Below, piece after piece: positions 41,962-52,022 of a stretch of DNA of 64,000 bases. The position numbers and the translations under genes are program-made. Each line of letters begins with the position of its first letter. Position 1 is the stretch's first letter. Location of the stretch: positions 434,001 through 498,000 of the forward strand of contig NZ_MLFK01000002.1 of assembly GCF_001879205.1 (NCBI RefSeq). The letters are read 5' to 3'. The notes under the pieces are model-generated. The model had not been told where the DNA came from. It was given only the letters and a program-made list of their open reading frames with translations, and did not search any database. Source of the DNA: Flavobacterium johnsoniae (GTDB taxonomy: Bacteria; Bacteroidota; Bacteroidia; Flavobacteriales; Flavobacteriaceae).

Positions 41962-42925
41962 AATTATTTAAATTGAATTCGTCTAAATCGTAAAATATAA
42001 TTTCTTTTGGAGACTGAGCTTTGTTATCGCTTAAATCCTCAGCCATTTCTTTTAAATCTTCTGGAGAAATAGTCTCTGTTTTCAACAGATCATTTTCCTG
42101 GTAATAAACACCATTTTTGTAATTAGATTGTTTCACCCTGAAAAATATTGGGGTAATCTGCTCGAAGTTTTTATCTTTTTTGAGTTCGCTTACATTTAAT
42201 TTCGAACGTAAACCTAAAACTTTCTGGTTTCGGATATGAATCGCCCACGAATAAACAGGCAGTGCATAATCAAGGTGCAGTGGGTATTTCTTTAAACTTT
42301 TAAGATATTTCTCTGAGATTTTTCGGCTGTAAATAGAATTCAGCGAATCCGGCGCAATACTTCCCATATTATAAAACATCAAAACGCCATTATCTACATT
42401 TGGGATTTTGGTTTTCTTGAAATATTTAACCTGATGAAGCCTGATTGTAGCCGAAAGTTTTTTCTGTGAAAGCTTTTTAATCTGTTCAATAAACTTAAGA
42501 TAATTGTCTTTACTGTTCAGGGTCCAGTCGCAGTCAATTTGAATTTCAGTACAATTAATTTTATTCTTTTTATTGATTTCAGTAATTAAATGAATCGTCT
42601 TTTTTGCCAGATCTTCAATATCCGGATTCTTCTCAAGCATTACTTTATTCTGAATAAAAACCACCGGAACGATTTCAAATCCCTGCATGTTTTCATAAAA
42701 ATGAACAGGACTTATCGGAAATGGTTTTTGCGTTTGAGGATGAAGTCCGATGTCAAAATAGCGAACATACAGCCTACGAACATCATTATCTTTCAGGGTA
42801 ATTCTTTCTGTTTCAGAAAACTTCAAATTAGTTTTCCAATAATAAAAAGCAATTATTGGTTTGTCGTTTTTACTGCAGGCAGAAAGCAAAACAAACATGG
42901 AAACCAAAAAAAATCTTTTAATCAA
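41921..42925 (-). CDS. lipoprotein with TIM-barrel-like pattern
   Basis: 334 residues with lipobox LLSAC. The mature sequence has strand-helix alternation of a TIM barrel: IIAFYYWKTNL, RLYVRYFDIGL, IVPVVFIQN, EIQIDCDWTL...YLKFIEQIKKL, LSATIRLHQVKY, GVLMFYNMGS and LHLDYALPVYSW. This resembles glycoside-hydrolase-like families of unknown function (perhaps DUF3142), but I am not sure. The start of the solenoid protein gene overlaps its last 41 bases. Confidence 0.55.
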   Translation of the reverse strand: MIKRFFLVSMFVLLSACSKNDKPIIAFYYWKTNLKFSETERITLKDNDVRRLYVRYFDIGLHPQTQKPFPISPVHFYENMQGFEIVPVVFIQNKVMLEKNPDIEDLAKKTIHLITEINKKNKINCTEIQIDCDWTLNSKDNYLKFIEQIKKLSQKKLSATIRLHQVKYFKKTKIPNVDNGVLMFYNMGSIAPDSLNSIYSRKISEKYLKSLKKYPLHLDYALPVYSWAIHIRNQKVLGLRSKLNVSELKKDKNFEQITPIFFRVKQSNYKNGVYYQENDLLKTETISPEDLKEMAEDLSDNKAQSPKEIIFYDLDEFNLNNYEKNIFKQVVSWF

Positions 42926-43097
42926 AACAAGTGTGGAATTATATTTGAACTCAAAAGTAAGAAATTATAACGTATTGATTAATTCAAATTCAAAAAAAGA
43001 AGAAAACACAAAAGCTGTAAATCCTAATAAATGGCCAAAAAATTTCAATTAAAGCAAATATAATTGTTATTTTGTGCAATCAAATTTAAAAACCGCT

Positions 43098-44786
43098 ATG
43101 TTTAAAAGCAAACTCAAATATATTTCATTTTTATTGGTATTATTAATGGTGAGCTGTGCCAAAAGAGGCAGTATTACCGGCGGATTAAAAGATACACTGG
43201 CACCAGTTTTAGTGTCTAGTGCTCCTAAAAATTTGACAACTGATTTTAAAGGAAACGAAATTACCTTGGTATTTGACGAATACATCAAATTAAAAAACCT
43301 CAACAAACAGCTTATTATTTCTCCTCCAATGAAATATGAGCCGGTAATTACCCCAACAAATGTCAGCAAATTCATTAATATCAAACTAAGAGATACTTTA
43401 CAGCCTAATACTACTTACAGTTTAAATTTTGGTCAGAGTATTGCAGATAATAATGAAGGAAACGCAATAAATCAGTTTAAATATATTTTCTCTACCGGGC
43501 CTTATATTGATTCCCTTAAGCTTGGCGGAAAGATTAAAGATGCTTACGAAAAAAATGTAGACAATTTTGTTTCTGTAATGCTTTATGAGGCGAATGATAA
43601 ATATAAAGATTCTGTTATTTACAAAGAATTTCCCCGATATATTACGAATACTTTAGATAGTTTACGAACTTTTGAATTTGAAAATTTAAAAGCCGGAAAA
43701 TATCTTTTGGTTGCTTTAAAAGACAAAGGAAACAACAACAAATTCAATCCGAAAGATGATAAAATAGGTTTTATCAAACATTTTATCACGGTTCCAAATG
43801 ATACAATCTTTGAATTGGAATTATTTAAAGAAACGCTTCCGTTAAAAACTTTTAAACCTATACAAGCTTCAGGAAACAGAATACTCCTGCCGTATGAAGG
43901 CAAACAAAATTTTAAGACAAACAGACCTGCAATTGTACTTAAACACAATGGCGAAACATTAGAAACTATTATAACACAGTTTCCTAAAAAAGATTCGCTG
44001 CAAGTTTGGTACAAACCGCTAAAAGCAGATTCTTTGTCATTAGAAGTGAGTAAAGACACTTACGATAAAAAGTTTACCTTTAAGGTTAAAGACCAGAAAA
44101 AAGACACTTTAAACATTAAAGCCGTTCAAAATGGTTCTATTAATTTTAGAGAAAGATTTACTTTAGATACCGAAACCCCATTGGTTAAATTTGATAAAAC
44201 AAAAATTAAATTAGTCAATAAAGACTCGACTGCAGTTGATTTTACAACGGAATACAACGAATTTGAGCAGAAATTATATGTTGATTTCAAGAAAGAACCT
44301 TTGGAGAAATACAACTTTACATTTTTCCCCGGCGCATTGACGGATTTCTATGAAAAAACCAATGATACGTTATCATATAAATTATCAACAAAAGAATTCG
44401 CTGATTATGGAAATCTAATTTTGAATCTAAAAAACGTAAAACGTTTCCCTATCATTGTTGAAATAACCAATAAAAAAGGAGATGATGTGCTTGCCAGCGA
44501 ATATTCTGAAGGAAAAACTCAAATTGAATTCAATTTAATGGTGCCGTCACAATTTACCGTAAGGGTTATCTACGATGATAATAAAAACAAAATGTACGAC
44601 ACCGGTAATTTCCTTGAAAAAAGACATGCCGAAGAAGTATTTTATTTTCAGCGTGAAATTGATGTACGAACCAACTGGGATGTTAACGAAACCATTGACT
44701 TAAGCGTTCCGTATAATCCTGATGTAGAGAAAAAAGAAGACGACAAAAAGAGAAAAGACGCCGAAAAGAAAAGTAAAGCTTTCTAA
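43098..44786 (+). CDS. lipoprotein with bacterial Ig-like domain
   Basis: 562 residues, lipobox LMVSC. The first mature domain (about 20-125) matches the Big_5/SbsA Ig-like fold: GGLKDTLAPVLVSSAPKN, ITLVFDEYIKLKN, LQPNTTYSLNFG, and FSTGPYIDS at its end. A beta-rich remainder and a charged Lys/Asp/Glu tail follow. Widespread in Bacteroidota as a surface or periplasmic lipoprotein of unknown role. Its stop overlaps that of the convergent nitrilase by four bases (CTAA). Confidence 0.78.
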   Translation: MFKSKLKYISFLLVLLMVSCAKRGSITGGLKDTLAPVLVSSAPKNLTTDFKGNEITLVFDEYIKLKNLNKQLIISPPMKYEPVITPTNVSKFINIKLRDTLQPNTTYSLNFGQSIADNNEGNAINQFKYIFSTGPYIDSLKLGGKIKDAYEKNVDNFVSVMLYEANDKYKDSVIYKEFPRYITNTLDSLRTFEFENLKAGKYLLVALKDKGNNNKFNPKDDKIGFIKHFITVPNDTIFELELFKETLPLKTFKPIQASGNRILLPYEGKQNFKTNRPAIVLKHNGETLETIITQFPKKDSLQVWYKPLKADSLSLEVSKDTYDKKFTFKVKDQKKDTLNIKAVQNGSINFRERFTLDTETPLVKFDKTKIKLVNKDSTAVDFTTEYNEFEQKLYVDFKKEPLEKYNFTFFPGALTDFYEKTNDTLSYKLSTKEFADYGNLILNLKNVKRFPIIVEITNKKGDDVLASEYSEGKTQIEFNLMVPSQFTVRVIYDDNKNKMYDTGNFLEKRHAEEVFYFQREIDVRTNWDVNETIDLSVPYNPDVEKKEDDKKRKDAEKKSKAF

Positions 44787-45550
44787 ATTTTAATTTCAAA
44801 AGAATCTTTATCGCTTAAAAAATCGAGTTTTTTTCTCGTTTCCAGCATTTCATTTTTATCTAAATCGGCTACAAAAACACCTTCTGTTTCTTGTGGTTCT
44901 AAAATATAATTACCTAAAAAGTCCACAACCTGCGAGTGGCCTATGTGTTCGTAATCATGATGATCTAAACCAATTCGGTTTACTCCAACTACATAACTCA
45001 GGTTTTCAATAGCACGTGCTTTAAGCAAAGCATCCCACGCATTTGTGCGCACTTTTGGCCAATTCGCAACGTACAAAAGTAAATCGTAGTTTTCGACATT
45101 ACGTACAAAAACCGGAAATCTTAAGTCATAACAAACCTGCAGGCAAATCTTCCAATCGAGATAATCGATGATTACTTTTTCAGTTCCTGCTGTGTAGAAT
45201 TTATCTTCGCCAGCCAATGAAAATAAATGGCGCTTGTCGTAATATTTAATTTCTCCTGACGGAAAAACAAACACCATTCGGTTATAATACTTATTGTTTT
45301 CCGTAATTACCAAACTTCCCGTTATGGCGCTGTTTTTTGCCTGCGCCATTCTCTTCATCCATAAAATAGTTTCGCCTTCCATCGTCTCGGCAACTGCCGA
45401 AGGATTCATTGTAAAACCAGTCGAAAACATCTCCGGAAGCACAATCAAATTTACTTCAGAATCGATTTGATTTATTTTCGATTCGAAGTTTTTTCTGTTT
45501 TGCGAAGCATCTTCCCAATGAAGATTTGATTGAATTAAAGTGACTTTCAT
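44783..45550 (-). CDS. nitrilase-superfamily omega-amidase (YafV-like)
   Basis: 255 residues, cytosolic. The E-K-C triad is readable: Glu40 in VLPEMFSTGF, Lys in YDKRHLFSLAG, and Cys in LQVCYDLRFPV. The GHSQVVDFLGN segment closes the fold. The closest type is YafV/Nit2 omega-amidase, which repairs alpha-ketoglutaramate and similar amides. The ATG at 45550 follows no close gene, so it has its own promoter. Confidence 0.85.
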   Translation of the reverse strand: MKVTLIQSNLHWEDASQNRKNFESKINQIDSEVNLIVLPEMFSTGFTMNPSAVAETMEGETILWMKRMAQAKNSAITGSLVITENNKYYNRMVFVFPSGEIKYYDKRHLFSLAGEDKFYTAGTEKVIIDYLDWKICLQVCYDLRFPVFVRNVENYDLLLYVANWPKVRTNAWDALLKARAIENLSYVVGVNRIGLDHHDYEHIGHSQVVDFLGNYILEPQETEGVFVADLDKNEMLETRKKLDFLSDKDSFEIKI

Positions 45551-45678
45551 ATTTCAAAAATACGAATTTTCAGCCAAAATTAATTTTTAAGTAAAAAAAC
45601 GCTTTCTGCAAAATTTTCTCAAAAGACCTTTAAAAACCTCATATTTTTTGGATTATAAAAATACTTGAATAAATTTTA

Positions 45679-45695
45679 TTGCAAAAAAAATGCAT
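45679..45695. promoter_or_regulatory. candidate DeoR operator, susC copy 1
   Basis: Near-palindrome TTGCAAAAAAAATGCAT. An identical 14-base core GCAAAAAAAATGCA recurs 20 bases downstream. Confidence 0.55.
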
Positions 45696-45698
45696 TTA

Positions 45699-45715
45699 AT
45701 GCAAAAAAAATGCAA
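45699..45715. promoter_or_regulatory. candidate DeoR operator, susC copy 2
   Basis: Near-palindrome ATGCAAAAAAAATGCAA, exactly two helical turns after copy 1, and ending 18 bases before the TATATTTG box. The same motif with one mismatch in its core (GCAAAAAATATGCA) lies upstream of the hexosaminidase gene. Confidence 0.55.
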
Positions 45716-45733
45716 CTGTGAAAAAATAATATA

Positions 45734-45741
45734 TATATTTG
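45734..45741 (+). promoter_or_regulatory. -7 promoter box of susC
   Basis: TATATTTG matches TAnnTTTG. The start site would be near 45748, leaving a leader of about 39 bases. The -33 region falls within or beside the second operator. Confidence 0.5.
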
Positions 45742-45769
45742 ATTCGCCAATAAAAACCAAAAAGAAAAC

Positions 45770-45790
45770 ATGAAAACCAAACTATTATGA
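45770..45790 (+). CDS. six-codon leader frame overlapping the susC start
   Basis: ATG AAA ACC AAA CTA TTA TGA encodes MKTKLL and its stop overlaps the susC ATG (ATGA). The sequence almost repeats the first codons of susC (MKTKLI), so it is either a duplicated start or a coupling leader. Only position and sequence support it. Confidence 0.3.
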   Translation: MKTKLL

Positions 45791-48700
45791 AAACAAAGCT
45801 TATTTCATTAGTATTTATTGGGGGGATGATCCTCTCAGCAAATGCAAAGGAGACTGCAATAAAAATGCATCTCTTTGAACAAAACAGCAGTCAGATTGAG
45901 ATTACTGGCCAGGTAATTGGCCAAGATGACGGAATGCCAATTGCAGGCGCCACGGTCTATGCAAAAAGCAATAGTAAAATAGCAGCGATAACAGACGAGT
46001 CAGGAAAATTCAAACTAAATGTTCCTGAAAATGAAAAGCAAATCGTTATTTCTTATATGGGTTACGGAACTTTAGAATTTAATTTAGACCGCACCACAGA
46101 TTTAGTTATTAAATTAAAACCAGCCGAAAATGTATTAGACCAGGTTCTGGTAACGGCATTGGGAGTTAAAAAAAGCAGTAAAGCCATTGCCTATGCAGTA
46201 ACAGAACTTAAAGGAACTGAATTCACAAAAGCAAAAGAAACAAATATAGCCAATGCATTAGTTGGGAAAATTGCCGGTGTTAACGTGAGCAGCACTGCAA
46301 CAGGACCAAACGGATCAAGCCGCGTTGTAATAAGAGGAAATGGTTCATTAAACGGAAATAACCAGCCGATGTATGTTGTAAACGACTTACCTATCGACAA
46401 CACACAACTTAATTTACCGGGAATTGGAAACGGCCCGGGATCTACCAGAATTAATGTGGATCGCGGAGACGGAACTTCGGTAATAAATCCGGACGACATC
46501 AAAACCATAACAGTTTTAAAAGGTGGAACTGCAGCGGCATTATACGGTGCAAATGCAGCAAACGGAGTCATTTTAATTCAGACTAAAAGAGGTGCTGTTC
46601 AAAAAGGAATTGGAGTAGAATATAATACTTCGTTTACTTTCGAAACTCCTTCTATTATTCCTGACTGGCAATATGAATACGGCTCTGGAGCCAATGGAAA
46701 AAAACCAACTAACCAGGCCGAAGCAGTAGCTGCCGGACGCTGGTCATGGGGAGCAAAAATCGACGGAACGGATGTTGTGCAATTCGACGGAGTTGCCAGA
46801 CCTTATGTGGCGCAAAAAAATAACATTAAAAATTTCTACGAAACCGGAACAACATTCATCAATTCGGTCGCCTTATCTGGAGGAACTGAAAAAGCCACAG
46901 GACGTTTATCTTTCTCTAATACAGACAATCAATCGGTGGTGCCAAATTCTGATTTCAATAGAAAAAGCATCAATATTGCAAGTAACGTTAACATGACGGA
47001 CTGGTTAAAATTTGATGTTGTTGCCCAATATAATTTAGAAAAATCAAACAACAGAGTTACCGTTTCAGATGCAGAAGCAAACCCTAACTGGGGAACTTAC
47101 ATGATTGCCAATACAGTAGACATTAGAAACCTTGCCCCAGGATATGATGAAAATGGTATTGAAGAAGCATGGAATCCTGTTGCAGTAGCTACAAACCCAT
47201 ATTTTGTTGTAAATAAAATTAAAAATAAAGACACTAAAAACCGTTTTATCGGAATGTTGAATGTAAAGTTGAACTTTACTCCTGAATTATTTCTTCAGGG
47301 AAGAATTGGGCAAGATTATACCAACTATGATTTCTTTGGATACATTCCAAAAACAACTTTAAACAATCCGGTTGGATATGCTCAGGGCCAAAAAACAAAA
47401 ATATCTAACTTAAATACGGAGGCAATTTTAAATTATACTAAGAAAAACATTTACGGTAATTTCTCTTTAAATGCTTTGCTTGGAGTGAACTCGCGCACTA
47501 CTTTAAGAGATGAAACAAGAGTAGAAGGATCGAATTTTGTATTAGACGATTTTTATGCTTTAAGCAATTTATCTACACTTACTTATACTTATCCTTACGG
47601 AAAAACAAAAACAAATTCAGTTTATGGTGCCGTAGATTTAGATTATAAAAATGTCGTTTTCCTGAACTTTACAGGTCGTCAGGATTGGTTTTCGACACTT
47701 TCAAAAGATAACAATACGGTTTTTTACCCTTCTGTAGGAACAAGTATTATACTTTCGGATATTGTAAAAATGCCTGAATTTGTTTCATTCGCTAAATTAA
47801 GAACTTCATGGGCGCAGGTTGGAGGCGCAACTCCTGATCCGTATGCATTGAACCAATCGTACACAATGGTGCAAGGCGGACATAACGGCCAGCAACTGCA
47901 AGGCCCAACAAGCACAAGAGTTCCTAATTCAACTTTAAGTCCGTTAACTTCTACTACTTTTGAAGTTGGAACTGATTTAGGTTTTTTCAACAATCGTTTG
48001 AATCTTGATTTCGCTTACTACAACCGTGCGACAACAAATGATATTGTCGAAACTACAATCTCAAATGCTTCAGGAGCCAATACAGCTTTATTGAATCTTG
48101 GAAAAATGAGAAACAAAGGAGTTGAATTTTTACTTAGCGGAAAAATCATCAATACAGAAAATTTCTCATGGGATGCAACTTTCAATGGTTCGTATAACGA
48201 AAACACTGTTGAAGCACTTACAGACCAGTTAAGTTCTATTACAATGGCAACTTCTGTAAACGGATATGTTACGATTACAAGTGATGTGGGTCGTCCTTAC
48301 AGTATTATAAAAGGATACAAACCACGTAAGGATGCTAACGGAAATACCGTTTACAATGTGAGCGGGGGTTCTGCAACAATCGCGCAAGGTCCGCTTGAAG
48401 AATTAGGCCAGGGAGTTCATCCTTGGGGAGCGGGTATCAGTAATGAATTCAAATACAAAAACATCTCATTCAGCTTTTTGATCGATGGTAAATTTGGAGG
48501 AAGTTTATACTCAGGAACTGATTTATACGGAACTCGTATGGGACTAACAAAATTAACTCTTGAAGGCCGTGAAAGTGGTTTACCAATAAAAGGTGTTGAC
48601 ACTAACGGAAATCCGGTAGATATGGTTATCGCTCCGGAAAACCTAAGAACATATTATGACGGCTTGAGAAACATATCATCTACATTTATTTATGATGCAA

Positions 48701-48942
48701 GTTTCATCAAATTGAGACAAATCATTTTGGGTTATCAATTACCGCTTGACAAAATAAAAGGATTATCAAAACTTCAGGGAGCTTCCATTTCATTTGTGGC
48801 AAGAAACTTATTCATCCTTTATAAGAAAACACCAAACGTAGATCCCGAATCTGTATTCAGTGCAGGAAATGCTCAAGGTGTAGAACAATTTGGAGTGCCA
48901 AAAACCAGAAGTTTCGGTTTAAGTTTAAATATCAAATTTTAA
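45787..48942 (+). CDS. SusC/RagA family TonB-linked outer-membrane transporter
   Basis: 1051 residues. Signal peptide MKTKLISLVFIGGMILSANA, then the CarboxypepD_reg-like domain (about 35-115: ITGQVIGQDDGMPIAGATV, ISYMGYG), a plug domain (DQVLVTALGVKKSSKAI, VNDLPIDN, ITVLKGGTAAALYGANAANGVILIQTKRG) and the 22-strand barrel, ending FGLSLNIKF. It imports an oligosaccharide-type ligand across the outer membrane with SusD. First gene of the catabolic locus, behind two candidate operators. Confidence 0.95.
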   Translation: MKTKLISLVFIGGMILSANAKETAIKMHLFEQNSSQIEITGQVIGQDDGMPIAGATVYAKSNSKIAAITDESGKFKLNVPENEKQIVISYMGYGTLEFNLDRTTDLVIKLKPAENVLDQVLVTALGVKKSSKAIAYAVTELKGTEFTKAKETNIANALVGKIAGVNVSSTATGPNGSSRVVIRGNGSLNGNNQPMYVVNDLPIDNTQLNLPGIGNGPGSTRINVDRGDGTSVINPDDIKTITVLKGGTAAALYGANAANGVILIQTKRGAVQKGIGVEYNTSFTFETPSIIPDWQYEYGSGANGKKPTNQAEAVAAGRWSWGAKIDGTDVVQFDGVARPYVAQKNNIKNFYETGTTFINSVALSGGTEKATGRLSFSNTDNQSVVPNSDFNRKSINIASNVNMTDWLKFDVVAQYNLEKSNNRVTVSDAEANPNWGTYMIANTVDIRNLAPGYDENGIEEAWNPVAVATNPYFVVNKIKNKDTKNRFIGMLNVKLNFTPELFLQGRIGQDYTNYDFFGYIPKTTLNNPVGYAQGQKTKISNLNTEAILNYTKKNIYGNFSLNALLGVNSRTTLRDETRVEGSNFVLDDFYALSNLSTLTYTYPYGKTKTNSVYGAVDLDYKNVVFLNFTGRQDWFSTLSKDNNTVFYPSVGTSIILSDIVKMPEFVSFAKLRTSWAQVGGATPDPYALNQSYTMVQGGHNGQQLQGPTSTRVPNSTLSPLTSTTFEVGTDLGFFNNRLNLDFAYYNRATTNDIVETTISNASGANTALLNLGKMRNKGVEFLLSGKIINTENFSWDATFNGSYNENTVEALTDQLSSITMATSVNGYVTITSDVGRPYSIIKGYKPRKDANGNTVYNVSGGSATIAQGPLEELGQGVHPWGAGISNEFKYKNISFSFLIDGKFGGSLYSGTDLYGTRMGLTKLTLEGRESGLPIKGVDTNGNPVDMVIAPENLRTYYDGLRNISSTFIYDASFIKLRQIILGYQLPLDKIKGLSKLQGASISFVARNLFILYKKTPNVDPESVFSAGNAQGVEQFGVPKTRSFGLSLNIKF

Positions 48943-48976
48943 ACTCGTTTTATCTCTAATTTTTAAATTAAAAGAC

Positions 48977-50506
48977 ATGAAAAAGTTAACCATATTATAT
49001 ATCGCAGGAATACTTTTAGGAAGTATGGCATCCTGTACTGATGATTTTGAAGAAATCAACACCAACCCTAATTCAGTTGACAAACCAAATCCAAATTTTG
49101 TTTTCAGCAAAGCACAACTTGACGGTTTAAACAACAATTATTTCTTTACCAACATTCTAGAATGCGGAGGCATGCTGCAGCACTATGCCACATATAAAGA
49201 AGCTTCTGGTGTGGGAGATAAATATTTAAATAATGAAGTTTATTTTTCGGCTTATTTTAATCAGGCGTATCCAACCGCTTTGAGTGAAACCGAAATTGTA
49301 ATCGATGCTTTAAAAAACAGCCCAAACGACAGCAACAGACTTAATATTGCCAGAATCTGGAAGGCCTTTTTGTATCATAAGCTTACCGATTTGTATGGAG
49401 ACATCCCCTATTCTGAAGCGGCGAAAGCCAACAGCACGCAAATTTTTCTTCCAAAGTATGACAGTCAGGAATTCATCTATAAAGATTTATTGAAAGAATT
49501 AGACGAAGCTGCAACAGCACTAGATCCGGCAAAACCAAGTTTTGGAAAAGCTGATTTCATTTATGATGGAGACGTGGCAAAATGGAAAAAATTCTCTTAT
49601 TCGCTAATGCTTCGCCTTGGTTTACGATTATCTAAAGTTGATCCAGCATTATCTAAAACATGGGTTACCAAAGCAATTGCAGGCGGCGTAATTTTAAACG
49701 GGGCAGATAACGCTATAATGAGATATACAGACGGCCCGAATGATTTTAATAGAAATCCGGTTGGTTTTGATGCAAGAAGACAAGATTTTACGGCGGGGTC
49801 TTTTGGACAAAAAAATGTAGAAGGCGGTAAATTAGCCAAAACTTTTATTGATTTATTACAATCAACTGCTGATCCAAGAATTAGTGTTTATGCCGGAGTT
49901 TGGCAGGGAACTGCTCAAAATACAAGTATTGCCGTTCAAAAAGGTTTTCCTAACGGAACAAAAATCGCCCCAACTCCTGCAGAGCAGGCAACGTATTCTG
50001 AACCTAACCAAAGTACTATTTTTAAATATGATGCACCTCTTGTATTAATCAGCAACGCCGAAACCAATTTGTATTTGGCTGAAGCCGCCGCAAGAGGATG
50101 GTATACAAACGAAACAGATAAAGATTTATATGAAAAAGGAGTAAAAGCTTCTTTCTTAAACATGGGAATTTATGGTGCCGCTTATACTATTCCGGATGCA
50201 ACGCCTTATTTAACGGCAAATCCGTACAATGCAGCGGGCTCATTTGAAGCCAAAATGAATCAGATTCATACTCAAATTTATATCGCTTTGTTTGTAGACG
50301 AACAAGAAATTTATGCCAACTGGAGAAGAACCGGATATCCTGTTTTAACTCCTGTAAATTTCCCCGGAAATGTTACAAACGGCACAATACCAAGACGTTT
50401 AAAATACTCAACCAGCGAATATTCAGTGAATTCAGCTAACTTAGCAGAAGCAGTTAAGCGTCAGGGAGAAGATGCTTTTACAACAAGAATCTGGTGGGAT
50501 AAATAG
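48977..50506 (+). CDS. SusD/RagB family nutrient-binding lipoprotein
   Basis: 509 residues. Lipoprotein signal with LGSMASC, then DDFEEINTNPN, the typical SusD start, and helical TPR-like parts (IARIWKAFLYHKLTDLYGDIPYSE). The SusD-like/RagB C-terminal region has ETNLYLAEAAARGW and WANWRRTGYP-like IYANWRRTGYPVL, ending TTRIWWDK. Captures the ligand for SusC at the cell surface. It belongs to the SusD_2-type subclass, common with peptide or amino-sugar ligands. Confidence 0.93.
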   Translation: MKKLTILYIAGILLGSMASCTDDFEEINTNPNSVDKPNPNFVFSKAQLDGLNNNYFFTNILECGGMLQHYATYKEASGVGDKYLNNEVYFSAYFNQAYPTALSETEIVIDALKNSPNDSNRLNIARIWKAFLYHKLTDLYGDIPYSEAAKANSTQIFLPKYDSQEFIYKDLLKELDEAATALDPAKPSFGKADFIYDGDVAKWKKFSYSLMLRLGLRLSKVDPALSKTWVTKAIAGGVILNGADNAIMRYTDGPNDFNRNPVGFDARRQDFTAGSFGQKNVEGGKLAKTFIDLLQSTADPRISVYAGVWQGTAQNTSIAVQKGFPNGTKIAPTPAEQATYSEPNQSTIFKYDAPLVLISNAETNLYLAEAAARGWYTNETDKDLYEKGVKASFLNMGIYGAAYTIPDATPYLTANPYNAAGSFEAKMNQIHTQIYIALFVDEQEIYANWRRTGYPVLTPVNFPGNVTNGTIPRRLKYSTSEYSVNSANLAEAVKRQGEDAFTTRIWWDK

Positions 50507-50525
50507 TAACTGAAATGCTGAATTA

Positions 50526-50643
50526 GAACGCGGATAAAACGGATTTGCTTCGCAAAGACGCGGAAAAAAACGGATTATTTTATAATTGTAAAATCTGTGT
50601 AAATCAGCATTTTCGCGAAAGCGAATCTGTTAGATCAGCGTGT
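50526..50643. repeat. palindromic intergenic repeat (ACGCGGAT type)
   Basis: ACGCGGATAAAACGGAT with the small hairpin TTTGCTTCGCAAA, a second CGCGGA...CGGATT, then AAATCTGTGTAAATCAGC, TTTCGCGAAAGCGAA and ATCTG...AGATCAGCG. Nested hairpins of the same general type as the GCCACAGATT family, between susD and the permease gene. Confidence 0.6.
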
Positions 50644-50698
50644 AAAATAATACACAAGTTATAGAAAATATAACTTGAAATAAAAATACGATAGATAA

Positions 50699-52018
50699 AT
50701 GAGCATTTTAATTCTTACGGCATGCATTGCGTTTTTAATCATTCAAATAGCCTGGCTTAAAATAAATCCGTTTATAGCCTTTATCATAACAGCTTTATTA
50801 GCAGGTCTTTTTTTAGGCCTGCCAATAAACACTTTGTCGCAAACCGTTCAAAAAGGGCTGGGCGAAATGTTAGGATCTATTACGTTGATTATCGTTTTTG
50901 GAACCTGTATTGGTAAACTTACCGTTTCATCAGGCGCCGCAAATGTCATTGCCAAAACAGTTATGGGATGGACGGGCAGAAAATACGTTCGACTCGGCTT
51001 AATGATTACCGGATTTATTGTTGGGATACCTCTATTTTATAGTGTTGGATTTGTTTTGTTAGTACCTCTAATCTTTTCAGTAGCCCATCAATTTAAACTT
51101 TCAAAAGTATATCTGGGAATTCCAATGCTGGCGTCGCTTTCAGTAGCACACGGTTTTTTGCCCCCACATCCGTCACCAATGGCGTTAAGCAGTATTTTAA
51201 ATGCCGATATTGGACTGGTTTTGGTCTACGGAATTATAATTGCAATTCCCACGATTTTTATTGCCGGTTTGTTGTTTTCAAATTTGCTTAAAAACATCAA
51301 AACCGAATCAGATCATGAAATTTTAAATGTCGAAGAAGTTGCAAACCACGGTAAACTACCGAGTTTTTCACTTAGTCTATTTTCTGCTTTGTTTCCTGTT
51401 TTTGGATTAACGCTGACTTCGATATTACCCTTATTTACAGAAAATGAAACAGTAGAAAACATCTGTAAGACAATAGGCGAACCCAGCATGATTATGCTGA
51501 TTTCTTTACTCATCTGCACTTACACCTTAGGAATTCGGATGAACCGAAGCATCACCTCTGTTATGGATGATTATGCTGCCGCTATAAAAGATGTCGCTCT
51601 AATTGTTTTGATTGTGGGCGGTGCCGGAGGACTCAAAGAAGTTATGATTGTAAGCGGCGTAAACGAAACAATAGTAGGAGCGCTGACACAAATAAACATT
51701 CATCCTTTTTTATTGGCATGGATAATGGCTGCGATTATTCGCGTTTGTGTTGGCTCTGCTACAGCCGCCGGATTAATGACGGCCAGCGTTTTACTGCCTT
51801 TACTGCAAACAACTGGACTCGATCCTAACTTATTGGTTTTATCCGTTGGAGCCGGAAGTTTAATGTGTTCGCACGTAAACGACCCAAGCTTCTGGATGTT
51901 CAAAGAATATTTTAATATCAGCCTAAAAGACACTTTTAAATCCTGGACTGTTATGGAATCTTTAGTATCTGTTTTAGGAATCATTTTCGTTTTTATTTTA
52001 AACTCTATAATACATTAA
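50699..52018 (+). CDS. GntP-family permease (gluconate/aldonate:H+ symporter)
   Basis: 439 residues with about 12-14 hydrophobic segments. Conserved GntP features: FGTCIGKLTVSSGAANVIAK, VGIPLFYSVGFVLLVPLIF, HGFLPPHPSPMAL (the family's HxFxPPHPxP signature) and GSATAAGLMTASVLLPLL. These carriers bring gluconate and related sugar acids over the inner membrane with protons. In this locus it is the likely importer of an amino-sugar acid. Four bases before ridA. Confidence 0.9.
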   Translation: MSILILTACIAFLIIQIAWLKINPFIAFIITALLAGLFLGLPINTLSQTVQKGLGEMLGSITLIIVFGTCIGKLTVSSGAANVIAKTVMGWTGRKYVRLGLMITGFIVGIPLFYSVGFVLLVPLIFSVAHQFKLSKVYLGIPMLASLSVAHGFLPPHPSPMALSSILNADIGLVLVYGIIIAIPTIFIAGLLFSNLLKNIKTESDHEILNVEEVANHGKLPSFSLSLFSALFPVFGLTLTSILPLFTENETVENICKTIGEPSMIMLISLLICTYTLGIRMNRSITSVMDDYAAAIKDVALIVLIVGGAGGLKEVMIVSGVNETIVGALTQINIHPFLLAWIMAAIIRVCVGSATAAGLMTASVLLPLLQTTGLDPNLLVLSVGAGSLMCSHVNDPSFWMFKEYFNISLKDTFKSWTVMESLVSVLGIIFVFILNSIIH

Positions 52019-52022
52019 TATC

